The notes under the pieces: generated by a model
Database searches by the model: none
What the model was told of the DNA's origin: nothing
Seen by the model: only the letters and a program-made list of their open reading frames with translations
In this document: positions 1-8,122 of the stretch, in pieces
Layout: each line of letters starts with the position of its first letter
How positions within the stretch are numbered: the stretch's first letter is position 1
From: an uncultured Prevotellaceae bacterium
GTDB taxonomy: Bacteria; Bacteroidota; Bacteroidia; Bacteroidales; Bacteroidaceae
Assembly: GCA_946413885.1 (NCBI GenBank)
Contig: CAMKMK010000075.1
Location: 1 to 10,145 of the forward strand
Length of the DNA: 10,145 nucleotides
Reading direction: 5' to 3'
Made by a program: the position numbers and the translations under genes

Positions 1-315
1 CGACAGCAGATTTCGTATATTGAGGAGACAAAGAATTGGTACTATGTCTATGACGAGAAGGGCAAGATGATTGGTGGACTTTCACGCAGCAGCGTTGGGG
101 AAATCAAAGGCTGGGGCAGCGACTTCTTCGTAGCAAAACGATACTCGTTCTACTATATCTGCGATGCCAAAGGCCGTACGCTGAAAACATTGAATGTCTC
201 TGACGTGGGCGAAATAGTTGCTGTCACCAACAGCACTATCACCAGTCGACGTGGTAGCTGGATTATCACGTGGAATAAGGAGGGAAAGAAGATCAGCGCA
301 AGGACAGCGAATTAG
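1..315 (+). CDS. C-terminal part of a protein with 37-residue beta-type (WG-like) repeats, 5' end cut
   Basis: The frame is open from base 1 to a TAG stop at 313-315, so 104 C-terminal residues are visible and the start lies before the window. The protein is periodic. WYYVYDEKGK (residues 13-22), FYYICDAKGR (50-59) and WIITWNKEGK (87-96) are spaced exactly 37 residues apart, and SVGEI (31-35) and DVGEI (68-72) share that spacing. Aromatic strand, Asp/Glu-Lys-Gly turn, strand is the pattern of WG-type or other beta-propeller/solenoid repeats, which usually mediate binding. No catalytic motif is visible and the function is unknown. It converges on the GH78 gene and has no obvious link to the sugar genes. 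Confidence is high that it is coding and low for the family name. Confidence 0.8.
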   Translation, partial: RQQISYIEETKNWYYVYDEKGKMIGGLSRSSVGEIKGWGSDFFVAKRYSFYYICDAKGRTLKTLNVSDVGEIVAVTNSTITSRRGSWIITWNKEGKKISARTAN

Positions 316-333
316 AAAAAACGCTTCGATTGT

Positions 334-355
334 GGAAGAAGAGTAAGTCTTCTCC
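334..355. terminator. weak hairpin between convergent genes, possible terminator
   Basis: In the 68-bp gap between the convergent stops, AGAAGA (337-342) pairs with TCTTCT (348-353) around a 5-base loop. GG/CC extends the stem past one bulged A. A run of six T on the minus strand (complement of 315-320) lies about 14 bases beyond the stem, too far for a classical intrinsic terminator. The stem is AT-rich and short. The placement is right for a two-way terminator, but the structure is weak. Confidence 0.3.
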
Positions 356-383
356 TCCTATCGATTGTGTAACCCTGAACGAT

Positions 384-3300
384 TCACTTCACAACGATTT
401 TCCTTCCATCTGTAATATAGATACCTTGAGGTAGGGCTGCCATTTGTAGGACAGGTGCGTCCGTGGAAGGAATACGCATACGGCCCATCAAGTCGTAAAC
501 GGGTGCGGAGTGATGGATGTCTGGTTCATTCAATGCCTCCACACCTACAGACCCATCCGTAGTAAAATGATAGGTACCTGAGCCCAGCGTGAACACCATG
601 CAACCATCCTCGTATCCCAGATAGGTAATGCCCTCAGCCTCACGTGCTGGCATACCGCTCTCCATCATCACAACATCCTCGCTTGCCACAGGAAGTTGCA
701 GGGTGGCAGTAGTATTGGCAGGCACAGTACAATCGTAAACGAGACTTTTCTTGTCAGGTGCGGACCATGCGGAGGAAATCTCTCCATATCGACTACGATA
801 TGAACCACTTGCAGAAGTTATCAATGTCTGACCCTTTGGAAGTATCGTACGACGGTCTGGCTGGGGTTGCAGAATGAAATGATGGAAACCTGGTTCTTGT
901 TCATCAGCCTCGATACCCAACATGTAGCGATACATCCATTCTCCCACAGCACCATAAGCATAGTGATTGAACGAATTCATGCCTGGATCGCCAAAACCCG
1001 ACTCGATGGTGTAGGAGTTCCAACGTTCCCAAATGGTAGTCGCACCCTGATCCACACTATAAAGCCACGAAGGACAATTACGCTGCAGGAGCAAGTCATA
1101 GGCATAGTCGGTCAGTCCAAAACGTGATAGAGTTGGATTGATGATACCAGTACCCACAAAACCTGTGTTCAGAGTATATTTGTTGTTGCGGATAGCCTGT
1201 GCGAGACGGGTCTTGAAGGTGTTCTGTTCAGCATCGCTTGAGAGTAAATTGAACTGCAGAGCCAGCAAATAGGCTGTCTGAGAAGTCTGGCGAATGGTTG
1301 GCGAGATATAACGGGTTCGGAACTCGCTGCGAATGTTTTCATAGAGTCTCTCGTATGATTTAGCCTTGGTAGCATAGGTGTCATTATTGGAGGTACTCAA
1401 GGCACGTGCCATCTTGGCCATCAGTTGAGCATCGTAGGCATAATAGGCTACACTGACATAACGTGTCTCAGTATTAACGAACGAAAGCCAGTCACCATAG
1501 GCCAAGCCTGCACCTTGGTATTTGTATCCGTCTCCAGTTTGCGTTGCCAACCAGTTCATGTACTTCTCCATCGAAGTGAAATTCTCGCGCAAGACTTCCT
1601 TGTCACCATACATCATATAAATATTCCAAGGCACTACAATGCCTGCATCTGCCCAAGCAGAATTGCCAAAACCTACCCAATTGTGGGGTGCTACATCAGG
1701 ATATGCTCCATTGCTGTTCTGCGAGTCACGCATGTCCTGCATCCACTTGCGATAGAACGATTCAGTATCAGCAATATACATGGCTGTATGAGAGAAAATC
1801 TGTGTGTCGGCTGTCCAGCCCAGACGTTCATCACGTTGCGGACAGTCAGTAGGTACACTCAAAAGGTTACCTCGCTGACCCCATGTGATGTTCGAATATA
1901 GTTGGTTCACCAGAGGATTGCTGGTGGCAAAGGATCCTGTATCATCTGTGCTGGAACTGATAGGCTGAGCCTCGATAGAAAGAATCTCCAAATCGTCTGA
2001 CGGAAGAATCTCACAATAGCGGAAACCAAAGAATGTCGTACTGGGTTGATATTCCTCGCCATCTTCCTTACCTGCAAGGGTGTAGTAAAGTTGTGCCTTC
2101 GCAGAACGAAGGTTAGCCAGATATAGGGAACCACCAGGACCATCATTTCCTCGATTCTTGTCTCCTGTGTCATTCAACATCTCAGTAAAACGCATACGCA
2201 GTCGGTTGCCTGCTTTTCCACGTACTTTGAAACGGGTCCATCCCACAACGTTTTGTCCGAAATCCAGAATGACAGCCTGTCCCTTGCAAAGCTGAATCTT
2301 GTCTGTATTTTGAGTTGACACCACATTAATCATGCCATAGGTGGTGCCTGTGTTCTTGCTGCCCTCATAGATGGTAGCTTTTTTAACGGTTTGAACCTTG
2401 TCACGCAACTGAAGGACATATCCACCCGTGAAAGCATCAATCTGCCCATTGAAGTCCGTGTTCTGCTCCACCCCATTCCATTGGCTGTCATCATAGGCAG
2501 CCGTAGCCCATGCCGACTCAAGACGAGCATCATAGATTTCACCGTCGTAGATTTCCCCTGCTTTCAAAGCTCCATTTTTCGACGAATGCCACGTGAGGTC
2601 CGTATTGAGCGTCTCTTTTGTGCCATCTTCATAAGTAACCAACAGTTTGGCAATGAAACCAGTCTGAGGAGAACCATATATCCCATGCATGACAGCTCCA
2701 GCCCACCAACCAGAGGTAACGATTGCGCCAATAACATTGTTACCTTGCGTGAGTAACGATGTGACATCGTGTGAAGAATAGAAAACACGTGAACGATAAT
2801 CTGTCCAACCTGGCTTCAATTCTTCATAAAGTGTGGAGCCATCGAGTTGAAGATGTCCTACACGTTGTCCGTTGATAAACACATCGTAAACACCCAGTCC
2901 TGAAGTATAGAGCTTAGCCGTCTTGATAGCCTTTGTCAGAGCAAATTCTTTGCGGAACATGGGTACACCTTCCGTCTGTGACTGCATCACTTTCTTCTCC
3001 CCTGAACCTGATTGCACATGACACATACGACTACCCGCCATTTCCTCGATGACTGCATCATAGAAGTATTCGGAAGAAAGATTCTCGAAATCTTCACTCA
3101 ACGCAACAACACTATTCCCTTCTTCATCGTAGGTTGTAAGCGTGAGATTGTCGTAATAAGCTTCCTCGCCACCTCCACTGGTATCGATGCGCATGCCAAT
3201 GTCGCCCATAACGGCAGTACCAGATGTGTCGTTGAAAGTATCCACCAAAGTGCCATCCACATAAGTCTTGATGATACCATCTTGTACCTCAATACGATAG

Positions 3301-4520
3301 TGATGTAAACTGCCAAGAAGTTGAGCTTTGGAAAAATTATCAAATTGGCTGTCATCGTAAGTCAACTTCCCATTGATATAAACATGGCGTCGAACTGCAG
3401 GCTTGCTGTGATCATGACAGTTGATTTGCCACATGTGATAGGTGCTCGAACCAGTGTAGGCGAAGATGATGGCTGCACTGGCCTTGACAAGATACATATC
3501 GTAATCGATGGCATAATGTGTCTGACCATTACCTGTGAGCGAACGTTGCCAAGCATATACATTTCCTCCCGTAACTCCCACTATACGAAGCTTCCCATTG
3601 ACAAGAGTTCCACCCGTAAAACTGTTGCGCGAGGAGAAATCCTCTGAAAAAAGAACTGTACCATCAGTAGTTCGCACAACGATGTCGTCATATACTCCAA
3701 TTTCAGGTTGGCCGTCCGATTCTCCTTCAGCTTCACGCATGCCAATCTTACCATACTTGAAATTACCTGTACGAGTATCAACCAGTACATTGTTAATATA
3801 GGTACGGGCACGTGAAGCATTGGATACTTCAATGCGTAGAGTGAATTCGTCTGAGTTATTCAATGCTACTTTTCCAGAAAGGCTGACATTAGCTAAGCAA
3901 GAAGCATTGCCACCCGTCCACTGATGGGGACGTAGGCGAGGATAACTTCCTTCCGTATTCAATTGCCAAAAATAGAAGTTCCCTTCGTCCTGCATACCAA
4001 AGCATATCCCAGCAGCAGAGTGCTCGATACGTACTTTGGCCTCAATGATATAATTCTTGATTTCTTCCTCTTGTTCACCATTTTTCAGGTTGGATGCCTT
4101 TATCCATATAGCAGGGGAAAGTGGATTCTTGGCTGATGACATAAGACCTGTGTCAAAATAGGCTGTTTCGGTCGAGGTTGCCACGTTTCCTTTGTTGTCT
4201 TGCACCGTAACATGCCAAAAATAACGTGTGGAAGGTTTCAAGGAAAGTCCACTTGCCTTCACACCCACTGATGATGCCGACTGTATGAGTCCAGAGTCCC
4301 ATACGACAGTTTCTCCTTGAGCATCGGAAGTAACCACCAACTGATATGCTGTCTGTACTACATTACGTTCATTGGATTGCAAATGCCAAGAAAAGAGTGG
4401 CGTCTTGGAATCTACTTCTTGTGGATTTAATAGTGATTGTACACGAAGGTGATTTACATTCAAAGACCATGCCTGGATGGTAAAACACAGTGTCAGCAGG
4501 AGGAACAGATACTTCTTCAT
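384..4520 (-). CDS. Secreted GH78-type alpha-L-rhamnosidase with two inserted LamG-like domains and a T9SS tail
   Basis: This 1378-residue protein is predicted to release terminal alpha-L-rhamnose from plant glycans by an inverting mechanism. The start at 4520 is chosen because it gives a clean signal peptide (MKKYLFLLLTLCFTIQAWS); the frame stays open to an ATG at 4616, which would add 32 polar residues before it. Domains in order: signal peptide 1-19; Fn3-like N-terminal domain about 23-127; two related concanavalin/LamG-like domains about 156-298 and 333-483; rhamnosidase N-terminal beta-sandwich about 518-680 (GWWAG near 604); a second beta domain about 743-848 (LDFGQNVVGW); (alpha/alpha)6 catalytic barrel about 858-1206; C-terminal beta domain to about 1318; sorting tail 1326-1378. 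Likely catalytic acids are D897/E898 in DCPQRDERLGW (acid) and E1165 in TIWERWN (base). At nearly 1400 residues it is much longer than typical family members because of the inserted domains. It lies 248 bp downstream of the GH51 gene on the same strand, with its own promoter-like box. The family call is strong; the exact linkage cleaved is unknown. Confidence 0.93.
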   Translation of the reverse strand: MKKYLFLLLTLCFTIQAWSLNVNHLRVQSLLNPQEVDSKTPLFSWHLQSNERNVVQTAYQLVVTSDAQGETVVWDSGLIQSASSVGVKASGLSLKPSTRYFWHVTVQDNKGNVATSTETAYFDTGLMSSAKNPLSPAIWIKASNLKNGEQEEEIKNYIIEAKVRIEHSAAGICFGMQDEGNFYFWQLNTEGSYPRLRPHQWTGGNASCLANVSLSGKVALNNSDEFTLRIEVSNASRARTYINNVLVDTRTGNFKYGKIGMREAEGESDGQPEIGVYDDIVVRTTDGTVLFSEDFSSRNSFTGGTLVNGKLRIVGVTGGNVYAWQRSLTGNGQTHYAIDYDMYLVKASAAIIFAYTGSSTYHMWQINCHDHSKPAVRRHVYINGKLTYDDSQFDNFSKAQLLGSLHHYRIEVQDGIIKTYVDGTLVDTFNDTSGTAVMGDIGMRIDTSGGGEEAYYDNLTLTTYDEEGNSVVALSEDFENLSSEYFYDAVIEEMAGSRMCHVQSGSGEKKVMQSQTEGVPMFRKEFALTKAIKTAKLYTSGLGVYDVFINGQRVGHLQLDGSTLYEELKPGWTDYRSRVFYSSHDVTSLLTQGNNVIGAIVTSGWWAGAVMHGIYGSPQTGFIAKLLVTYEDGTKETLNTDLTWHSSKNGALKAGEIYDGEIYDARLESAWATAAYDDSQWNGVEQNTDFNGQIDAFTGGYVLQLRDKVQTVKKATIYEGSKNTGTTYGMINVVSTQNTDKIQLCKGQAVILDFGQNVVGWTRFKVRGKAGNRLRMRFTEMLNDTGDKNRGNDGPGGSLYLANLRSAKAQLYYTLAGKEDGEEYQPSTTFFGFRYCEILPSDDLEILSIEAQPISSSTDDTGSFATSNPLVNQLYSNITWGQRGNLLSVPTDCPQRDERLGWTADTQIFSHTAMYIADTESFYRKWMQDMRDSQNSNGAYPDVAPHNWVGFGNSAWADAGIVVPWNIYMMYGDKEVLRENFTSMEKYMNWLATQTGDGYKYQGAGLAYGDWLSFVNTETRYVSVAYYAYDAQLMAKMARALSTSNNDTYATKAKSYERLYENIRSEFRTRYISPTIRQTSQTAYLLALQFNLLSSDAEQNTFKTRLAQAIRNNKYTLNTGFVGTGIINPTLSRFGLTDYAYDLLLQRNCPSWLYSVDQGATTIWERWNSYTIESGFGDPGMNSFNHYAYGAVGEWMYRYMLGIEADEQEPGFHHFILQPQPDRRTILPKGQTLITSASGSYRSRYGEISSAWSAPDKKSLVYDCTVPANTTATLQLPVASEDVVMMESGMPAREAEGITYLGYEDGCMVFTLGSGTYHFTTDGSVGVEALNEPDIHHSAPVYDLMGRMRIPSTDAPVLQMAALPQGIYITDGRKIVVK
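387..545 (-). other. C-terminal type A T9SS sorting domain of the rhamnosidase
   Basis: The last 53 residues form a short module separate from the catalytic part: VYDLMGR, a variable stretch, then LPQGIYITDGRKIVVK at the very end. This is the familiar pattern of type A C-terminal domains (TIGR04183-like) that direct Bacteroidota proteins through the type IX secretion system to the cell surface or medium. The GH51 and GH29 enzymes of this window lack such a tail. Whether the host has a working T9SS cannot be seen here. Confidence 0.75.
3072..4055 (-). repeat. Tandem duplicated LamG-like domain inside the rhamnosidase gene
   Basis: Two diverged copies, coded by about 4055-3627 and 3524-3072, sit between the Fn3-like domain and the rhamnosidase core. 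They share landmarks in the same order: an opening strand (YIIEAKV / YAIDYDM), FWQLN / MWQIN, RIEV, TYI..VLVDT / TYV..TLVDT, GKIGMR / GDIGMR, YDDIVVRTTD / YDNLTLTTYD and LSEDF or FSEDF at the end. The similarity is at protein level with no long identical DNA, so the duplication is old. Such jelly-roll modules often bind carbohydrate, which would suit a targeting role; that role is inferred. Confidence 0.75.
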
Positions 4521-4636
4521 AATTGGATTTCGAGAGTAATAAATCTTATTTCTTGAATGTTTCTTGATAGCATTTTTAGAGCATGGTTTAGAACAGAGAT
4601 CACTCATGTTCTTCATTATGACTCATCATATATTTA

Positions 4637-4644
4637 CAAAAGTA
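4637..4644 (-). promoter_or_regulatory. Bacteroidota -7 box upstream of the rhamnosidase gene
   Basis: The minus strand reads TACTTTTG, an exact match to the TAnnTTTG -7 consensus of the Bacteroidota housekeeping sigma factor. No good TTTG -33 element lies about 19-21 bases upstream, which may mean weak or activator-dependent transcription. Transcription would start near 4630 and leave a leader of about 110 bases before the ATG at 4520. The 248-bp gap (4521-4768) shows no other gene and no clear terminator for the GH51 gene, so read-through from GH51 is also possible. Confidence 0.5.
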
Positions 4645-4768
4645 CTCCATTTTGTTTACAGACATTTCATATTCCGTAGTTTTTAATTTTCTTTAACTGT
4701 CCCAACACTTCTTACTGTCTTTTCGTCAGAAAGAATGATTCGAATGTATATGTCTGTTTTCAAAAGTC

Positions 4769-6319
4769 CTACTCCACAATTACAAATGTGATAGAATGAG
4801 CAGGAATGGTGACGGCAGAGTCCTTTATCTTCAGTTTTTTCTTTTCAGGACGCACATGTTCGTCTCCTTTATCATTGTAATCATCTGCTGACCGTCCCGC
4901 TAAAACCCACGTGGATAGTTCCTTCGGCTGACGTTTACCCATTGAAGCAAAATCGATTTTCAAATCGACATTCTGCTCAGGATCCTTGTTCACCACTGCA
5001 TAAACATATCGCTTCGAGTCTTTATCACAAGTCAATACTGCATCAAGCACAGTAGTTTGTTTTTCACCATGAACGAGGGGGGTAAAACTTGTCCTTGCAG
5101 GAACATAATATTTCTCCAGATAATTAGTGTACATCAACAAGGTGTAGAAAGTCGTACGACGAGTTAGTCCATCCTTGTCAACGCGGATTGCTCCACGCGT
5201 ATTGACGATGGGTGAGAAACATGCTATATCCACGATGTCAGAATGACGCAGACAAGCGTTGAGGAAGCAGGCAGAAAAAAGAGCATCCGCCATCGTGTAG
5301 GTGGAGGCAATATCATTTTTTCTACGAGCCTCATAGTCGAAACCACGACGCAAGTTTCCATGCCAAGGATGATGCCAATTACGAAGATTCCACTCATCAT
5401 AAGCTATCTTAATCTTGCCACCTCCAAAGCCTGCCTGTTCCAGAATGCCAATAGTACGAACAATGTCACGTTCTGGGGCATCCGTTTTCATCATACAATC
5501 GATGAATGAAGCCGGATTGTTCACGTGATAAAGAGGATCCCAATAGCCATGAATACTAATATAATCGAGGATCCAACCGGCTTCCTTCAACAATGGCAGA
5601 CTCCAGTTTGGGTCACTTGTGGCAGCAGCAAAAAGTTTGGCATCCTTAGTCACAGAACGCATCAATTTAGCACTCTCACACACCAAATGACCCCATTCCG
5701 CAACGGTACGTGCCCCAAGTTCATGGCGACCCCAATTCTCGTTGCCCACGCTCCAATACTTTACATTATAGGGCTCAGGATGCCCATTCTGGGCACGAAG
5801 CTTTCCCCATTTACCAACTGTCAGGTTGCAATACTCCACCCAGTCACTCATCTCCTCAGGTGTTCCTGTTCCTGCATTGGTGCATATATAGGGTTCACAG
5901 CCTACCTTTCGGCACCATTTGACATATTCATCTGTGCCAAACGTGTTAGGGTCTTCTGCTTGCCATGTTTTGTCATATACAGCCTGACGCTCTTTCCCAA
6001 CCCCATCCAACCAATGGTAGGTCGATACGAAACATCCTCCTGGCCAACGCACAATGGGCGTCTTGATTTCTTTCATGGCTTCAATAACATCCGTTCGGAA
6101 ACCATCCTCGTCCGACAACGGATTACCAGGATCAAAGATGCCACCATATACCTGATTGTCAAAATGTTCAATGAATTGTCCGAATAGCATCGGATTATAC
6201 TCAACCCGTTTTCCTTCCTTATCGAGAGCAATACTGTTCTCTTGTGCTTGTGCTACTGATAACATCAATAATCCAGCAGCCATCATAATCACTCTTGTAC
6301 CCATTTTAATCATTTTCAT
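4769..6319 (-). CDS. Secreted GH51-type alpha-L-arabinofuranosidase
   Basis: This 516-residue retaining glycosidase is predicted to remove alpha-L-arabinofuranose side groups from arabinan, arabinoxylan, arabinogalactan or similar chains. The N-terminus has a signal peptide ending AQA|QEN (cut after about residue 25) and no lipobox, so a soluble periplasmic enzyme is likely. Family landmarks include FGQFIEHF near residue 46, VRWPGGCF near 90, the acid/base glutamate E194 in GNENWG and the nucleophile E309 in YDEWN. The C-terminal beta domain ends at residue 516 with no sorting tail, and the length is normal for the family. The ATG at 6319 is preferred: a longer frame begins with a TTG at 6340, very close to the likely transcription start. 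ATGs at 6313 and 6304 are also possible. It is divergent from the GH29 operon and precedes the GH78 gene on the same strand. Confidence 0.93.
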   Translation of the reverse strand: MKMIKMGTRVIMMAAGLLMLSVAQAQENSIALDKEGKRVEYNPMLFGQFIEHFDNQVYGGIFDPGNPLSDEDGFRTDVIEAMKEIKTPIVRWPGGCFVSTYHWLDGVGKERQAVYDKTWQAEDPNTFGTDEYVKWCRKVGCEPYICTNAGTGTPEEMSDWVEYCNLTVGKWGKLRAQNGHPEPYNVKYWSVGNENWGRHELGARTVAEWGHLVCESAKLMRSVTKDAKLFAAATSDPNWSLPLLKEAGWILDYISIHGYWDPLYHVNNPASFIDCMMKTDAPERDIVRTIGILEQAGFGGGKIKIAYDEWNLRNWHHPWHGNLRRGFDYEARRKNDIASTYTMADALFSACFLNACLRHSDIVDIACFSPIVNTRGAIRVDKDGLTRRTTFYTLLMYTNYLEKYYVPARTSFTPLVHGEKQTTVLDAVLTCDKDSKRYVYAVVNKDPEQNVDLKIDFASMGKRQPKELSTWVLAGRSADDYNDKGDEHVRPEKKKLKIKDSAVTIPAHSITFVIVE

Positions 6320-6344
6320 TCCCGTATAATTGTAATTCAATGTG

Positions 6345-6377
6345 CAAATTTACAAGTTTTATGGAACATTTTGCCAA
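6345..6377 (-). promoter_or_regulatory. Promoter-like elements for the leftward GH51 gene
   Basis: On the minus strand TTGG (6377-6374) is followed after 21 bases by TAAATTTG (6352-6345), which matches the Bacteroidota pattern TTTG-N19/21-TAnnTTTG with one mismatch in the -33 element. Transcription would begin near 6338, giving a leader of about 20 bases before the ATG at 6319. This supports that start over the TTG at 6340. Confidence 0.5.
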
Positions 6378-6438
6378 TTTATATGATGAATGATTTACCA
6401 TTTTTGCTGATTACAGGAAAAAACAATGTTTTTTTCTT

Positions 6439-6446
6439 TATCTTTG
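6439..6446 (+). promoter_or_regulatory. Bacteroidota -7 box for the rightward GH29 operon
   Basis: TATCTTTG fits TAnnTTTG exactly. No TTTG lies at the right distance upstream (the nearest, 6403-6406, is 32 bases away), so the promoter may need an activator. Transcription would start near 6453, about 44 bases before the ATG at 6497. The stretch before the start codon is A-rich, as is common for Bacteroidota translation starts, and has no Shine-Dalgarno site. Confidence 0.5.
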
Positions 6447-6496
6447 TCTAACTAAACTAATATCACCCTGCAATAAAAGCAGACATAAACAAAAAT

Positions 6497-8113
6497 ATGA
6501 AGAATGTATTATTGACACTGGCCTTGAGTTGCACCCTTGCTACAGTAACGGCACAAGAGACTTTCAGGATTCCCGTCAGTGAGAAACATGAAAAAATGCA
6601 AACGGGAAAGTTTGAACCAACATGGCAATCTCTCGAACAGCATCAAACACCAGAGTGGTTTCGCGATGCCAAGTTTGGCATTTGGGCTCACTGGGGTGCA
6701 CAATGTGTAGAAGGAAGTGGCGATTGGATGGCTCGTGAGATGTATATGGAAGGGAACCACAAGTCGAACTTCCATCGTGAGCATTATGGTCATCCGTCAG
6801 AGTTTGGATATAAAGACATCCTTCCATTATTTAAAGCTGAGCATTGGCAACCCGATAGTCTTGTAGCTCGTTATAAACGTTGTGGTGCACAATACTTCTT
6901 TGTATTAGGTAATCATCATGATAACTATGACCTTTGGGATTCACAATACCAACCATGGAACTCGAAGAACATCGGACCTAAACGTGATATCCTTGCAGAG
7001 TGGGCTGCAGCCGCCAAGAAGCAAGGTCTTCCATTGGGTATCTCCTTTCATGCTGATCATGCCTGGACGTGGTTCGAACCATCACAACGCTACGACTTGG
7101 AAGGCCCCAAAGCTGGCGTTTATTACGACGGCAACTTGACGAAAGAAGATGGTAAAGGTAAGTGGTGGGAAGGACTTGATCCTCAGATGCTTTACCAACA
7201 AGACCATCCTATGAGCAAAGGGTCGTGGGACAATGGTGCCATTCATGGTCAATGGGATTGGAGTCATGGGGCGTGTCCGCCATCACAGGAATTCGTGACC
7301 AACTTCTACGATCGTACGCTCGATGCCATTAATCGTTACAATCCTGATCTGATATACTTTGATGTGACCGTTCTTCCTTTCTATCCTTTGAGCGACTGCG
7401 GTTTGAAAATTGCAACTCACATGTATAACAAGAACCCACGAGGTGTGGTTTTTGGAAAGATTCTGAACGAGGAACAGAAAAAAGCCCTCACATGGGATGT
7501 GGAGCGAGGTGCTCCTAATCAGATGGTAGAACAACCCTGGCAGACATGCAACTGCATTGGTGACTGGCATTACAATACGGAGACTTACAAGCGTGGTTAC
7601 AGATCGGCAACGAATCTGGTGAAACAACTGGTAGATATTGTCTCGAAGAATGGAAATCTGCTGCTGAATATTCCTTTGCGTGCTGATGGTACCTACGATG
7701 AAAAAGCTGCTCATTTTTTGGATGAACTGGAAGCTTGGATGAGCGTCAATGGGGAAAGTATCTTCGGCACACGTCCTTGGATAAAGTTTGGCGAGGGGCC
7801 TGTAGCTGAAAAAGACATTAAAATCAACTCACAGGGCTTCAACGAGGGACAATATAACGGGATGGATTATCGCGATGTACGTTTCAACCAGACCAAGAAA
7901 TACCTTTATGTCACCGCTATGGGCTGGCCAGAAGACAGCCGTCTGATCATCAAGTCGTTGGCAAAAAAGAATCCTGATTTCAAGAAAAGCATTACCAATG
8001 TCTATCTGCTGGGATATGGTAAATTAAAGGCTCGCCAGACAGCAGAAGGGCTGGAAGTCAACTTGCCTGAACCATGCAACAAGATTGCTCCAGTATTAAG
8101 AATCGCAAAATAA
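6497..8113 (+). CDS. Secreted GH29-type alpha-L-fucosidase
   Basis: This 538-residue retaining exo-glycosidase should release alpha-L-fucose, or a related sugar such as L-galactose, from glycan ends. The start is the ATG of MKNVLLTLALSCTLATVTAQ, a signal peptide probably cut after A19; the cysteine at 12 is not in a good lipobox. The catalytic barrel runs from about 50 to 425. Landmarks are WFRDAKFGIWAHWG (54-67), LGNHHDNYDLWDS (137-149), the likely nucleophile D289 in PDLIYFD and a possible acid/base E336 in DVERG. NGNLLLNIPLRADGTY (385-400) and NGESIFGTRPW (418-428) mark the end of the barrel, and a beta-sandwich follows. There is no T9SS tail. It is the first gene of an operon, only 9 bases before a sugar dehydrogenase-like gene, so its product sugar is probably what the next enzymes oxidise. 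The family is clear; fucose versus galactose specificity is not. Confidence 0.93.
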   Translation: MKNVLLTLALSCTLATVTAQETFRIPVSEKHEKMQTGKFEPTWQSLEQHQTPEWFRDAKFGIWAHWGAQCVEGSGDWMAREMYMEGNHKSNFHREHYGHPSEFGYKDILPLFKAEHWQPDSLVARYKRCGAQYFFVLGNHHDNYDLWDSQYQPWNSKNIGPKRDILAEWAAAAKKQGLPLGISFHADHAWTWFEPSQRYDLEGPKAGVYYDGNLTKEDGKGKWWEGLDPQMLYQQDHPMSKGSWDNGAIHGQWDWSHGACPPSQEFVTNFYDRTLDAINRYNPDLIYFDVTVLPFYPLSDCGLKIATHMYNKNPRGVVFGKILNEEQKKALTWDVERGAPNQMVEQPWQTCNCIGDWHYNTETYKRGYRSATNLVKQLVDIVSKNGNLLLNIPLRADGTYDEKAAHFLDELEAWMSVNGESIFGTRPWIKFGEGPVAEKDIKINSQGFNEGQYNGMDYRDVRFNQTKKYLYVTAMGWPEDSRLIIKSLAKKNPDFKKSITNVYLLGYGKLKARQTAEGLEVNLPEPCNKIAPVLRIAK

Positions 8114-8122
8114 AATACAGAT

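Noticed and set aside
1425..1901. 158-residue open frame on the plus strand, with others inside 867-3801
   Set aside because: All are antisense to conserved parts of the rhamnosidase and have the irregular, Cys/Ile/His-rich composition of shadow frames.
4690..4768. Terminator after the GH51 gene
   Set aside because: Only weak stems such as TCTTT/AAAGA are present, without a following T tract on the minus strand. Not strong enough to annotate.
5525..6187. 220-residue open frame on the plus strand
   Set aside because: It lies wholly antisense to the GH51 gene, whose catalytic motifs are intact, and its translation shows no family features. It is a shadow frame.
6320..6340. TTG start at 6340 for the arabinofuranosidase
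   Set aside because: It adds seven residues before a normal signal peptide and sits almost at the predicted transcription start. The ATG at 6319 fits better.
6497..6556. Lipoprotein signal for the GH29 enzyme (cysteine at residue 12)
   Set aside because: ALSC has no Leu/Val/Ile at -3 and lies inside the hydrophobic core. A normal cut after A19 in TVTAQ fits better.
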